From Salpingoeca rosetta (Eukaryota; Opisthokonta; Choanoflagellata; Craspedida; Salpingoecidae): DNA of 63,790 nt. Positions 31,185 to 44,993 of the stretch are shown piece after piece (the stretch's first letter is position 1; every line of letters starts with the position of its first letter). A model generated the notes under the pieces. It ran no database searches and had not been told where the DNA came from. It worked only from the letters and a program-made list of their open reading frames with translations. The stretch covers positions 96,758 to 160,547 of the forward strand of contig NW_004754899.1 in the NCBI RefSeq assembly GCF_000188695.1, in the 5' to 3' direction. Made by a program: the position numbers and the translations under genes.

Positions 31185-33286
31185 GATCGTCATTGTCATC
31201 TGTAGCGGTTACCATTCTGTCATTCTGAATCTGTTGCGGGTCGTTGTGCTGGCCAGCGTAGTGCCCACCGCCCACTTCAATACCCGTCTCTGTGGTCTGC
31301 TCCTGCTGCCGCCTGCCACCTTGCTGCTCCTGCATCTCACTCGTGTCTACCTGATCCACCTGCCCTGTTGTTGCAGCTACATGCCCATCGTCGCTTCCAT
31401 ACTGCTGCTGCTGTTCTTGTTGCTGCTGCTGTTCTTGTTGCTGGTTGTTGTTTTCTGCGCCACCCATGTGATCGTCACCGCCAAGACCGACTTCCTCATC
31501 GCCACTGCCAGCTTGTGCTGTCGCCTTTGCTGCCGCGCTCGAACGCATGTGCAGTACAAGTTTGTCGAGCCCACACCGCTGCAGCTCGCACACAACAAGC
31601 GGTCCCTCCTGGCCAACACACGCCGCACGCTGCGTTTGTTTGTTGGTATTTGCGTATGTTGAGATCGTGAGCGTGAGAGTAGCGCACTTGAAGTGATGAG
31701 AGTGGATGCAGTTGGCGCAGACGAATAAACGCACAGACATACAGACAGACACACAGAGACACAGACAAGACACACGGAGGCACAGACACACAGAGACACA
31801 GACAAGACACACGGAGGCACAGACATACACACACAGACACAGACACACACACACACACGCACAGACACACAGAGACATACGCATGCAAATAGACAGGCAG
31901 ACACATGCACGCAGGACGCACCAGGGCGGCGACGGTAAACTTGACAAGGGCGGGCACACGGAGTTTGAGGGAGAGCTGGAGGAGGTGAATGCAGTCCAAT
32001 ACATCCATGGACGCCATGCGTGGCAGGCGCTGCGAGTAGATGTAGTGGAGCACGTGTGCCAAGGTTCGTGGAGCGACATCGAGGGTCACAACCCCGTGAT
32101 CGGCCTGCGTGGCAAAGTGCGCGGCAAACACGGGACTGCCTGCTGCCAGGATGGTTCGATGGCACTTGAACACCGTCTTGGCACTGCCCGCCTTCTGTTG
32201 GCAGGTAGCGTGAAGGGTTTCACGCGTGTGCATGTGTGCATGTGAGCGAATGTGGGCGGGAAGGAACTATGATGGACACAGACACGTTGCACAGGCAGCA
32301 TCTGTCACCCCAGAATATATGCACACACATGCGTACGTGTATACGCAAGCCCCCCCCCCAAACAGACGCATGAACTCACGATGCGCACGTCACTGTAGAT
32401 GCCAGTCCGCAAGAGCATGGAGAAATCAAACGATGTCATCTTGGGCGTAGTGACTGCTCGCAGGTCGTCGTCACTGGGCGGTGCAGCTGCGGGGGTGTGG
32501 GCGCGGGCCTTGCGCCGGAAGAATTCTGGGTCCGCCTGCGCCTCTGTGTACGCGGTCGTGTTGACGTGCTGACAGTTGGAGCACGGCCGAAACAGATCCG
32601 GGTTGGACAGCAGTGCACGGATGCGCCGCTGCACCTCTGCGTCAGCGACGGCACGTGTGGACCCAGTCACGCATGCGCACACGCGGCTGCCTTGCTCAAA
32701 AGCAGGGTGGTAAATGGGCGATGCCCACGTGAGGGTGTTGGCTGCTGTATCGCAGACAAGGTTGAAGGCGGCGCCAGAGTACGGCGAGTCTACGGGCGCT
32801 TCAAGCGTCAGTACAGTGTTACTGCTGTTGTCGGCTGGCTGTGCATTGTGGTTGCTCTGAAGCTGGGGTTGCATTTGGTGCTGCTGGGGCTGGGAGTGCT
32901 CCATGCCGATGGCCGGCGGCGGGGAGCCCGGTGAGGAAGGGCTGGAGGTGAGGGCAAATGACGATGAGCGCACAGAGACCGGTGGGCTGCAGGCTGGAGA
33001 TGAACCCGCTGCTGATCTGGCTGGGGAGGACGATCCCGAGGATGCCAGTGGCTTTGGTGTTGCGAGGGAGGACGCCAACAGCGCCGTCGTCACCGCCGCC
33101 ACCTGTGCTGCTGTTGCCTTTGTGTTTGAGGTTGCTGGCAAGAATGGTAACGTTGTTTTTGCTGCTGCCGTCTCTGTGGATGTCAGCGCAGCACTTTGCG
33201 CTGGTTCTTGTACTTGCTGCTGCTGTTGTTTTTGCTGGCAGATGTTGATGTCATCGGCGACATCCATGCTGTTCCAAGCCTGTTGC

Positions 33287-33318
<32 letters not shown>

Positions 33319-33492
33319 TTGCTGTGGATGGGTCTTCTTCGTCTTGTCATGTGCTGTTGGCACAACGAACATGGCAGAGTTGGAAAAGGGGAAACACGCC
33401 GCGCGTGACACTGCTAGCGAGTGAGGAAACGTGCTGTTGACGGATGTATGTATGCTATCGTTGCTTGCTGTTTGTATCGCTGCTCGCTGCAT
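31012..33492 (-). CDS. BTB/POZ-domain protein
   Basis: Three minus-strand exons (33492-32380, 32194-31922, 31608-31012) join in phase 0 to 660 residues. The BTB domain spans the exon junctions, about residues 357-470: [12 protein letters not shown], then [33 protein letters not shown] and [20 protein letters not shown]. This is the canonical dimerisation fold, often a substrate adaptor for cullin-3 ligases. No Kelch, MATH or zinc-finger partner domain is present. The N-terminal 350 residues are Ser/Pro/Gln-rich, with a 15-residue poly-Gln. They include an unrecognised segment of about 90 residues ([20 protein letters not shown] to [14 protein letters not shown]) just before the BTB. The C-terminal 198 residues carry a second, 20-residue poly-Gln. 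The first ATG is assumed; MFVVPTAHD, 40 codons later, is an alternative. The gene is divergent from GIPC. Confidence 0.88.
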
Positions 33493-34646
<1,154 letters not shown>

Positions 34647-34905
34647 ATGCCCAAGGACGCACCTCTCCCCGCCGCCCCTTCCGGCGCACAGCAGCCTGCG
34701 GAGGCCTTTGACATGGTCTTCCACTGCCAGCTTGCCCACGGCTCCCCCACAAAGCAGATTCGCGACTTCACCAACGTCAAGCAGCTCTACGAAGCCATTG
34801 CCAAGGCGTTTGGTCTCTCCACAGGCGACGTACGTTGTTGTTTGTTGTTGTTGAAGTTGTTGTTTAAGTTGTTGTTGTTGTTGTTGTTGTAAGTTGAAGT
34901 TGAAG

Positions 34906-34977
<72 letters not shown>

Positions 34978-36687
34978 TTAAGTTGTTGTTGTTTTTAAGT
35001 TGTTGTGGTTTAAGTTGTTGTTGTTGTCGTCGTCGTCACGTTTTGCGACCTCGCCTTGTGTCCAGTACAGTTTGGTGGACGTGTTGGTCCCTGGCACCAC
35101 GCGTATGCTGTGTTTGAGCTTACGCCATGTCCTCACAACCACCACGCCCACCACCGCCGTGTCCCCCCCCCTGTAGATTCTGTACTGCACACTGAACACG
35201 CACAAGGTCGACATGACGCGGCTGCTCGGCGGCCAGATTGGCTTGGACGACTTTCTGTTTGCACACGTCAAGGGCCAGAGCAAACCCGTCAAGGTCGTCA
35301 AGGACGGCCCCGCGCTCGGCCTCACCATCTCCGACAACGGCGCCGGCTACGCCTTTATCAAGAAGATCCGCGACGACAGCATCATGTCCCGCGTGAACGA
35401 CGTCAACGTTGGCGACCACATCTCCAACATCAACGGCACAGACCTCACCGGCTGCCGCCATTTTGAGGTTGCACGCATGCTCAAGGAGATCCCCATTGGC
35501 TCCGAGTTCACCCTGACCGTTGTTGAGCCCAAGAAGGCGTTCGGTGAGTGTGTGTATGTGAGTGTGTTGGTTCGGGAGCGATTTGAACGTATTGGCGTTC
35601 ATCACGGTTTATTCCGTGTTGTTGTTGGTGGCGGCGGCTCGATACGCGAGATGAAAGGCCTCTTGTTCCGCGTCTTGTTGTTTTTGGTTTGGTGTCACAG
35701 TCCCTGTTTGAGCTTTGTATGCCACACGTCTTGTCAGACACTCACCCATGGACACACATACACACACATACACACACATACACATACACAACCACACACA
35801 CACACACACACACGAACACACACACACACACACACCACACCTCCTCATTCCCACTGTTGCAGATGAGGTTGCGGGCATGAAGCCCCGCGGGCAGGCCTCT
35901 GGCACTGGCGAGGTGAAGGCCGGCGCCGGCAAGAAGACGCTGCGCATGAAGCGCGATGGCAACGCCGTCGTCGAGGACGTGGTACGTAGCCGAGGGTGTT
36001 GTGGACTGTTGTGTGCAAGCGTTGGCAAGGTGTTTGGGAAGACGGTTCAGGGTGAAGAGGAAACGCGCACAGCAGTTATCGCAGCATGCCCGTGCCTTGC
36101 TCTGTTGGTGTGACGTGAGTGAAACACAGCCGCTTGCTCTCATGTTTGCCGTTTGCCATCACCATCTCACCTCGCCATACACACGCCACCACACACGTCT
36201 GTTGCTCCTTGCCACCTTCTCTTGTCCTCAACCACGTGTAGCCAACGGATGCTGTTGTTGAGGTTGTGAACAAGATTGATGATCTTCTTGAGAACTTTGT
36301 TGGCATTAAGGACCAGGAGCTGTCCACCACCATCTACGACCTTGCCAAGGCGTCCAAGGAGGCTGACCTCTTTGCTGGCCAGCTCGACGAGCAGCTTGCA
36401 GACTTTGAGTTCCCTGACGACTTTGTCCTCGACGTACGTCTCTCTCCTGTTGACACTCACGCCACCCTCTTGCCTGTTTGTATGTGTGCGTTTTGTTTGT
36501 ATGTGTGCTGTCTTCATCGAGGCAAACCGAGACTGTGGTGTGCATGTGTTGTGTTGTGTGTTAGTGTTCGTGTGCAGTGATGCCTGTTGCTTGTCCTGTT
36601 GCCAATTGAGTTGCTCACGTCACGCGCTGTGCTGTGTAAACCTGCGCTCACTCCTGCGTTTAGGTGTTCGAGATGGTCCACAAGTAA
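34647..36687 (+). CDS. GIPC: GIPC-family PDZ protein
   Basis: Five exons (34647-34829, 35177-35543, 35863-35981, 36242-36433, 36664-36687) give 294 residues. The N-terminal GH1 region holds [15 protein letters not shown] and, across the first junction, [20 protein letters not shown] followed by [14 protein letters not shown]. The PDZ domain has [19 protein letters not shown] and [15 protein letters not shown]. The C-terminal GH2 domain has [18 protein letters not shown] and [17 protein letters not shown]. All three parts match animal GIPC in order and spacing, and the length is close to the 310-330 residues usual in animals. GIPC links cargo receptors to myosin VI on endosomes; the GH2 domain is the myosin VI-binding part. 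The last coding exon is only 24 bases. Introns contain the TTG/TTTAAG array and (CA)n. Confidence 0.96.
34838..35022 (+). repeat. (TTG)n array punctuated by TTTAAG/AAGTTGAAG
   Basis: This array fills the first half of GIPC intron 1. It is the same compound repeat as at 30436-30573. Confidence 0.9.
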
Positions 36688-37595
36688 GCAAGCACTCGGC
36701 TTGTCTGATGGTGCTGACCTAACAACTACCCAACCGGTGGCCTTCCCCTTCTTCCTCTCCTCTTGCCCCTTTTCCTCTTCCTTGTGTTCCTCCCCCCAAC
36801 GTCCCCAAATCACTTCTCCTCTTCCTCCCTCCTCCTCTCCCCCTTCCTGTTCGCCCTTCGCTCTCTTTGAATCGTATGTGTCGTAGTGCGGCGTGTGCGC
36901 ATCATGTTGCTCGGTTGTTGGTCTTGTGTGCTGTGTGAGTTGTGACTAGCACCTTTCGTCCTGTGCGGAGTGCCGTCGTGCGTATGTGACATGATGTTTC
37001 TGAGCAATACAAGCACAAACAGACGCCGATGCAGTGTGCGTGTAGTGTGTGCGTGTGTGCGTGAGTGTGTTTGTACTGTTTGTTTTTCTGTGTGCGCGTG
37101 TTTGCGTAGGTGTGTGAGTGCGTGTGCGCCTGTCTCTATCCTCCTGCAACACTATCCCACAACACCCCCCAAATCCCACAACACCCCACAGCGCCAAATA
37201 GGCCAATGAGATGAGAGCAAAAATTGATTAATTTTCAAGTTTTTGTTTTGTTGGTGGTGTGGAGAGGAAAAACAAAAGAGCACCAGCCAGCAGCGGATAC
37301 CAACAAAGCCCAAAGGCCCTGCCAGCTTCTTGTCAACAACATCCGCAACACCCACAACACACGAGGACTGTCGTTGAATACACAAGCACACTGTGTTTGG
37401 GGGGTTGCTCACTCTCTTGTCACCCACTCAAGCGACAGGCAGATAACCACGTTCTCTCACAACCTGTTGAGCTGCTATCGGGTTTTGTGGCACATCAGCC
37501 AGTGATTGTCCCGTTACCATCATCCATCAATCACAACGCCGCCACAACAGCTGCCAGTGTTGTTGAGTGGGAAGTGACGTCCAACCTGGGACGCA
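36688..37595. other. intergenic between GIPC and EH-domain gene
   Basis: A head-to-tail spacer of 908 bases with C/T-rich tracts just after the GIPC stop, a (GT)-rich part near 37040-37120 and no supportable exon. It is probably GIPC 3' UTR and promoter of the EH gene. Confidence 0.4.
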
Positions 37596-39777
37596 ATGTC
37601 GACGACAAGCAGCAGCAGCAACAGCGCTGCCTCCTCTAATGGCAGCGATGGCGATGCGCTGTGGAAGGCGGAGTACGCCATCCACGCCAAGACACACAGC
37701 AGGCTGCCTTTGGAGAAAGACGGACGTGTCGGTGGCGCCGTCTGCCGGGCCATCTTCACCAAGAGCAAGCTGCCCAATGCCACCCTCGGTACCATCTGGT
37801 GCGTTCCCTGCCTGCGTGTGTGTGCATGTGGTGTGTGTAGTGTGTGTATTTTTTTGCGTGTCGGTGCGTGTGTGTATGTGTGTGTGTGTGTGCATGTGTG
37901 TAGTGTGTGTTTGTGTGTACATGCGTGTGTAGATGTGTGTGTGTGTGCATGCGTGCGTAGATGTGTGCGTGCATGTGTGTGTATGTGTGTGTACATGTGT
38001 GTAGTGTGTGTTTGTGTGTCCATGCGTAGCGTGTATGTATGTTTGTGTGCATATGCATGCGTGTAGTGTGCCTGCTCATGTATCTGTGTTCGCGCACGCT
38101 TGTGTGTCTGCGTGTCCGTCTCGGTGTCTGCCTCTGTTTTTGTGTCCCTCCATGTGCCAGTTGTCCGTTTCGTGTCCAATCGCACTGCTTTGCGCTTTCT
38201 CCGCCCTTGATTACGTGCCTACGTGCCTGTCTTGCTCGCAACATCGACCATGCCCACCCCACCCCTCTCACCACGCTCATTCTCGCCACCCTTTGCTCAG
38301 GTCGCTGGTGGATGTGGACCATCGTGGCGGCTTGACCAAGGAGCAGTTCATTGCTGCCATGTTCCTCGTGACCGATTGCGTGAGTCTGTATGTGTGTGTG
38401 TGTGTGTTTGTGTGTGAGTCTGTATGTGTGTATGTGTGTGTTTGTGTGTATACGTGCGCGTGGTATGTGTCTGTGTGTGTGTATGCGCGCGCATGTGTGT
38501 CTGTACATGTGTGTGCACACGCGCACCACTTCATGTTTTGTCATGATGCTGGTGGGTGATGCTTGATGCCATGCTTCGCGCGCGTGCAATTGGTTACTAA
38601 ATCACTTGCCTCCCCTGATCACGCACGCCGTGTTGTCGATACGCCTGCACCGATTTGAAACCGTCACAGATGCGGGGCAACAAAGTGCCGTCGACGCTCC
38701 CGCCAAACTTGCAGGCCCTCGTGACGGGAGCTGCAGCGCCGCCCGCCACCAACGGCACCAAGCACGACCATTCACACAGACAACAGCAACGGCAACAGCA
38801 ACAACAGCAACACCAGTTACAGCAGCTACAGCAGCAGCAACAACAGCAACAACAGAAGCCTGCATTCCCCGACGTTCCTGAAGGGGTATGTGTCTGTGTG
38901 TACGTGTGTGCATGTGTATGCGTGCCTGTTGCGTTCCCTCCGTGCTCTTCTTCAACACAACAAGCGAGACGCAAGCACACGCGCGCACTGATCAATACCC
39001 TTGCTCACACGCCAATCACACACACACACACAATGCGCAGCTGAAGGCAAAGTACAGGCAGATGTTTGCCAAGCGCGACACGGACAAGGATGGCTTCCTC
39101 TCCTCAAGCACTGTCCACAGCATCCTCAAGAAGGCCGCGGTGCGCTTTCTTTTGTTGCCTGTAAATGTGTGTGTGTGTGTGCATAGTTGTGTGTGTGTGT
39201 GTGTGTGGGGGGGGGGGGGGTTATGATGACTCCTTCTCTCGTCACCTGATTCCATTCCACCCTGTCTTTGTCCTGCCCTACAAACTCACAACGACCACCA
39301 CGCCACCACCACCACCACCACCACCACCATAACTGTGCCCCGACGTGTAAACAGCTGTCGCAGCCCGTGATGGCGCGCATCTGGGAGCTGAGCGACGTGT
39401 CACGCGATGGCAAGATGGACGTGGGCGAATTCATCGTCGCCATGCACCTGTGCACGGTTGCGCGCATGTCATCGCTGCCGCTGCCGGGTAAGCTGCCGCC
39501 AAACCTGATGGCGGTGGTGGAGATGGAGCGCCCGGGGCAGCACGCAGCAGACATTGTCCGCCTTGCCGAGGAAAAGGCAAGGGCACAGGCGCAGCAGCAC
39601 CAGCACCAGCAGCAGCAACAGCAGCAACAGCAGCAACAGCAGCAACAGCAAGTGGAGCAGGGAGTACCGCGACGGGATGAGGCAACAGCAGCATCACTGC
39701 CACCGCCATCGGCTGCACCGACCATCCCAACCCGCCCCTCCGCGTCCGAGCTCGCAATGTGCCAGGACACCGACGAC

Positions 39778-39809
<32 letters not shown>

Positions 39810-41675
39810 GGAGGAGGAGCGCAATGCACGACGTGATGGTGGTGATGATGAGCATGGTCGTGGTGCCGCCGAAACGAACCAGCACGACGGCGTCTCTCAT
39901 GAAGCCGCCGTGCCTGCAAGCAACACCGATGCTGCACAAGCTGCTGAACAGACACACGCAGCGCCATCGGAGAAGCGGCCGTCCGAGCAAGACGACACGT
40001 TTCCTGCCACGTCGCCCTACGCAGCCCCAAGCGTGCCTGCCCGGCCCGGGAGCAGAGATTCAAATTTGGCGGCACATCCGGCTCGCCTTCGCCGCCGTGC
40101 ATCGTCAAGCGTCAGCTTCTCAGAGGACGTACGTGTGCGCGCGTGTGAGAGTGAGAGAATGAGAGAGTGTGCGTTCGTGCTTGCGTGTGCATGTGTGCGC
40201 GTGTGCATGTGTGCGTGTGTTTGCGTCTTGTTTGACGGGCATTGAATCATCCGCGCTCACCTCAGCTTTTGCTGTCAATCCACAACTCTTCAACCCACCA
40301 CATCACATTACCAGGTTGAGGTTGCGTACACGTATGCGCAGGGCGAGTACGAGCGTGGGGAGGACGTGGACGTCGAGCGAAACTTCATCGAGTCGGAACT
40401 CGAGGTATTCATCATGATGATGATGGTGATGGTGATGATGATGATGATGATGATTGCTTCGGCTGTGTTCTTCTCACCAACTCGTGCATGTGCACATGTG
40501 CGTGTGCGTATCTGTGTGTGTTCAGGCGCAGCAAGAAGAGCTGCAGAAGGAGCGGGAAGAGTTTGAGAAGAGAATGGCTGAGATCAGACAAGAGGTACGG
40601 GGCGCTGGTCAATGACGAATGTGTCAGTGTTGTTGTCATTGTGTCGCTGTGGCGAAGCTGTGCTGTATTGTCGCTGTTGTCGGTGATGTTGTGGTCGTCG
40701 TTCACTGCACATGGAGCAAGATGCCTTCATTCACACTGCACTACGTGCGCATGCGTGCGTATGTGTGCGTGCGTGTGTTAACAGGAGGAGGGACGACCAC
40801 GCCGCGTGATTACGTTTTCGTTCACGGGCGAAGAGACGGCGACAGACGAATACTCCGAAGACGACGAGCAAGCCAGAAGGGAGGAAGAGGAAGAGAGGAG
40901 GAAGCAAGCAGCAGCAGCAGCAGCAGAGGAGGAGGAGGAGGAGGCCGAAAGGACGAGGCAGGCGGAACAGGAAGAGAGGCAGAGAAAGGCAAAGGAGGAA
41001 GCCGAAGAGGAAGAACGGGAGAGGAAGGAGGAGGAGGCAAGGAAGCAAGCTGAAGAGGAGGAGGCAGCCAAGAAGCAAGCTGAGGAGGAAGAGGCTGCCA
41101 AGAAGCAAGCTGAGCAAGAGGAAGAGAGGAAGAAGAAGGAAGAGGAGGAGGAGGCTGCCAAGAAGCGAGCTGCAGAGGAAGAGGCTGCAAGGAAGCAAGC
41201 TGAAGAAGAGGCAGCCAAGAAGCAAGCTGAGCAAGAGGAAGAGAGGAAGAAGAAGGAAGAGGAAGAGGCTGCAAGGAAGCAAGCTGAGGAGGAGGAACAT
41301 GCAAGGAAGAGGAAAGAAGCTGAGGAGGAAGAAGCCAAGCAGCGTGCTGCTGCGATGGCCTCAGAGCCAACAACTCCCGTCAAGCCTCCCACCGCCACAG
41401 CCACCACCACCTCTGCAGTCACCCCAGCCACACCCGTGACACCAGCGGCTGCAACCTCCACAGAGACACCAACGGGCAGCGCGCTAAACACGCCCATCAC
41501 GTTTACGCCGCTGTCGCCCATGTCAGCCATGTCTTCGCCACGTGTCTCTCTCGACTCTTCCGCCATGCAGGCGGACCTCCAGGTGCGTGTGTTTGCGTGT
41601 CTCGACTCTTCCGCCATGCAGGCGGACCTCCAGGTGCGTGTGTTTGCGTGTGCCTGGGTGTGTGTACGTGTGTTG

Positions 41676-41737
<62 letters not shown>

Positions 41738-41824
41738 GTGATGATGAAGAAGATGATGATGCTGCCTTTGCGTTCACGTACGAGCACGTCGAAGTCGTTA
41801 CTGACTCCTCATCTCCACTCCACT

Positions 41825-41900
<76 letters not shown>

Positions 41901-44900
41901 ACCCCACCGTACCAAACAACACCACCATGCTGTGCACCGCTTTGCAGGCGCGGCTTGCGAAGGAAGGCGAGGATCGGCAGCGCAAGTTGGAGGAAAAGCG
42001 GCGGCAGCGGGCGGAGAGGCGCAAGCAGCGTCAGAAGGAGCGAGAGAGCGCACAGAAGAAGCACGAGCAGACGCTGCAGGTAGGAGCATGGAAGTGGCAG
42101 TCGTTGTGGTAGTAGCAGCGGTAGTGGTGTCTGCATTGTTGCGTGCGCACGTGCATTTGCTCTGTGACAGCTATTCTTGAATCATCCTCCTCTCTCCTTT
42201 CTTTATTGCTCACTTGTACAACCTTTATCCTTCCGTCATGTATACATTTCCTTCCCCCACCTTCTCCATCTACTCCACCTGCTCCCCCACCCCTTGCAGG
42301 CGATGACTGGCAAGTCTCGCCGCCACAGTGCGCCTGTGACGCCCGCGAAGACAGCGACCAGCACGGCCCCAGTCATCATCTCCCCAACGCCGTCTGCGCG
42401 CGCCAGTGTGGGCACGCTGGGGCGCTCCCCGCTCCGGCAGCCGCTTTGGGAACAGCCGGGCGAGACGCACAAACTGGCGGAGGAGGAGAAGGAGGAGCAG
42501 GAGCAGGCTACACAGCGCGAGGAGAAGCCAGCTGTCGAGCAGAAGCAGCCGCAACAGCAAGAGCAGCAAGAACAGCAAGAGCAGCAAGAACAGCAAGAAC
42601 AGCAAGAGCAGCAAGAACAGCAAGAACCACAACAGCAGAAGCAGCAAGGGCAGCGGGAGCAGGAAGAACCTGTTGCGGAGGTGAATAAGCAGGAAGAGCC
42701 TGTTGCGGAGGTGAATACGCAGGAACAGCCGCCACTGTCGACACTGCCAGTTCCGCGCGCACATCGCAAGCAACAACAGCAACTGCAGCAGGAGAAGCCG
42801 CAGGAACAAGAGCAGCTGCAGCAGCAGCAGGAGAAAGACCAAGAGCAGCAGGGGCATGAAGCACAAACGGATGTTGAACACAAGCCGGAGGAAGAGGATA
42901 AGAAGGCGAACCAGCCCGAAGAAGAAGCAGAAGAAGAAGCCATGAAGCAGCATGAAGCCGGCGCGAAGGATGCATCCCGCCTCGCTCATCGCGAGCAGCA
43001 GGCAGCGACAGCACGTAGCGATACAGGAACTGCGGACGATTCGCTACTGGATGAGCAGCTGCAGTCGATTGCGGCCGAGGAGGCAGAGGTGGTGCGGTTT
43101 GAGGCAGAGGCAGCAGCGCGGCGCGAAGCCATCATGCGGGAACGTGAAGAGGAGCAACGCGCATACGAGGAAGCCCAGCGGCAGCGCGAGCGGGAGGAGG
43201 AGGAGAGGCGCATGAAGAGGGAGGAGGAACAGAAGGCAATGCTGCAGTCGTTTGTGGCCAAGCAGCGGCAGCAGGCACCGTCGCCACGGGCACCCGTCTC
43301 TGAGGACGAGCAGCGCAAGCGGGAGGAGATGAAGAAGAAGATGCAGGAGGACGTACAGCGGCGACGCAGCAGTCTCACGCGCACGGCGGCACTGCAGGAG
43401 GCACGCGTCGCTGCCAAGACAAGGGCAGCTCCACAGGTGAACGACCCAGAGCACAAGGAAGAGAAGGCGGTCGAGGAGCAGGAGACGAGGCCGACAGTGC
43501 AGCGTGAGCAACAGCAGCCGCAGCAGCAGCGGCAGCAACAGCACCAGCAGGAAGAGCGACGGGAGTTCTTGCCTGCAAGCACGAGTCCAGCCAAGGCAGC
43601 ATCGCCTTTGCCAAGCAAGACAGCCGCTGCCGCCTCTTCGACCACCGCCACCTCCATGCCGCCTGCCTCGTCGTCGTCGTCATCATCATCGACACCAGCC
43701 AAGGTGGGCACCATCCCCCAGTGGAAGCTTGATCTGATGGCTCGCAAGGCGGCGCGGCGAAGGAGTCAGGAGCAGCTTGTGACACCACCACCACCACCGT
43801 CACAACAGCAACAGCCGTTGCAAGCGACCCGACATGCTGCTGCTGCCACAACACCAAGCACTGCTGCTAGTGTCGACTCTGGTGCTCCAAGCACGCAGTC
43901 ACCGCCACAGCAGCAGCAACATCAGCAAGAGCAGCAGCAACATCAGCGTGACTGGCGGGACCAGCCTGAGGAGTGGGTTCCACCCAGCCTTCGATGTATG
44001 TCATAAATGATGTTACCACTGATTGGCTGTTTGCTTGGCTTGTCTGTTCCATGATTGCCGTGGTGTGCGTGTGTGTGCGCGCGCGCGTGTGTGTGTGCTT
44101 GTACTTTGTCTTTTGCTGTTTGTGTGTTTTCACACACACACACACACACACACGCACACACACGCACGCACACACACAACCCTATCTGCTGCAGTCATGC
44201 ATGAACAGCAGAAGAGGCAGCAGGAGGAAGAAGAGCAACGCCAGCGCGAGCATGAACAGCGCGAACGTGAACAGCAGCAGGCACGTGAAACAGCCGCCAC
44301 ATCCCCTCCACAGGGCCACCACCAAGCAGCAGCAACAGCAACACAACAGCAGCCACAACAGCAGCCACAGCAGCAGCAGCCGCAGACGTCGCTGCGTGGT
44401 GTGCGGGGCCCGAGCGTGCGTCGACCAGCGGGGATTGTTGGGGCAACCGGGCCTGTTGTCCCCTCTGCAATGCCCAATGTGCCCAAGGAACAGCTCGTGC
44501 AGCAGGCTGAGGAGCGCGCAGCCGCACTCGAGAGGGTACGTGCGGGTGGACTTGAAGGCCTGGTGTGTGTATGTTGTGTGTGTATGTTGTGTGTGTGTGT
44601 TGTGTGTGTGTGTGTGTATGTATGTGTGTGTGTGTATGTGTGCGCGTGCACCGCTCGCTTTCCACCTCGCACCCCTCCCCTCACGCTTCTTCCATTGTTA
44701 TCACCACCACTCACCACCACCACAGGAGCGGCAGGCTGCAGAGTCGGCAGAGGCGCAGATGCGGTCTGGTGGGCTCGGGCTGCGGGCACGCATGGCCATG
44801 TTTGGTGGAGCGTCAACTGCACCCACATGGAACCAGGAGCCACGCACACTCGCCTCCAAATCGCCTCGCAGGCTGTCATCCTCATCCGCCTCTTCCGCCA

Positions 44901-44954
44901 CAGCACCCGCCACACACCAACACCAGCAACAGCAGCCGGCGACAACAACACGAA

Positions 44955-44993
<39 letters not shown>

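Noticed and set aside
41634..41678. Reading EH-gene exon 8 on to the in-frame stop beyond the second donor
   Set aside because: The following VRVFACAWVCVRVL is translation of GT-rich intron start, and downstream exons continue the same coiled coil in phase.
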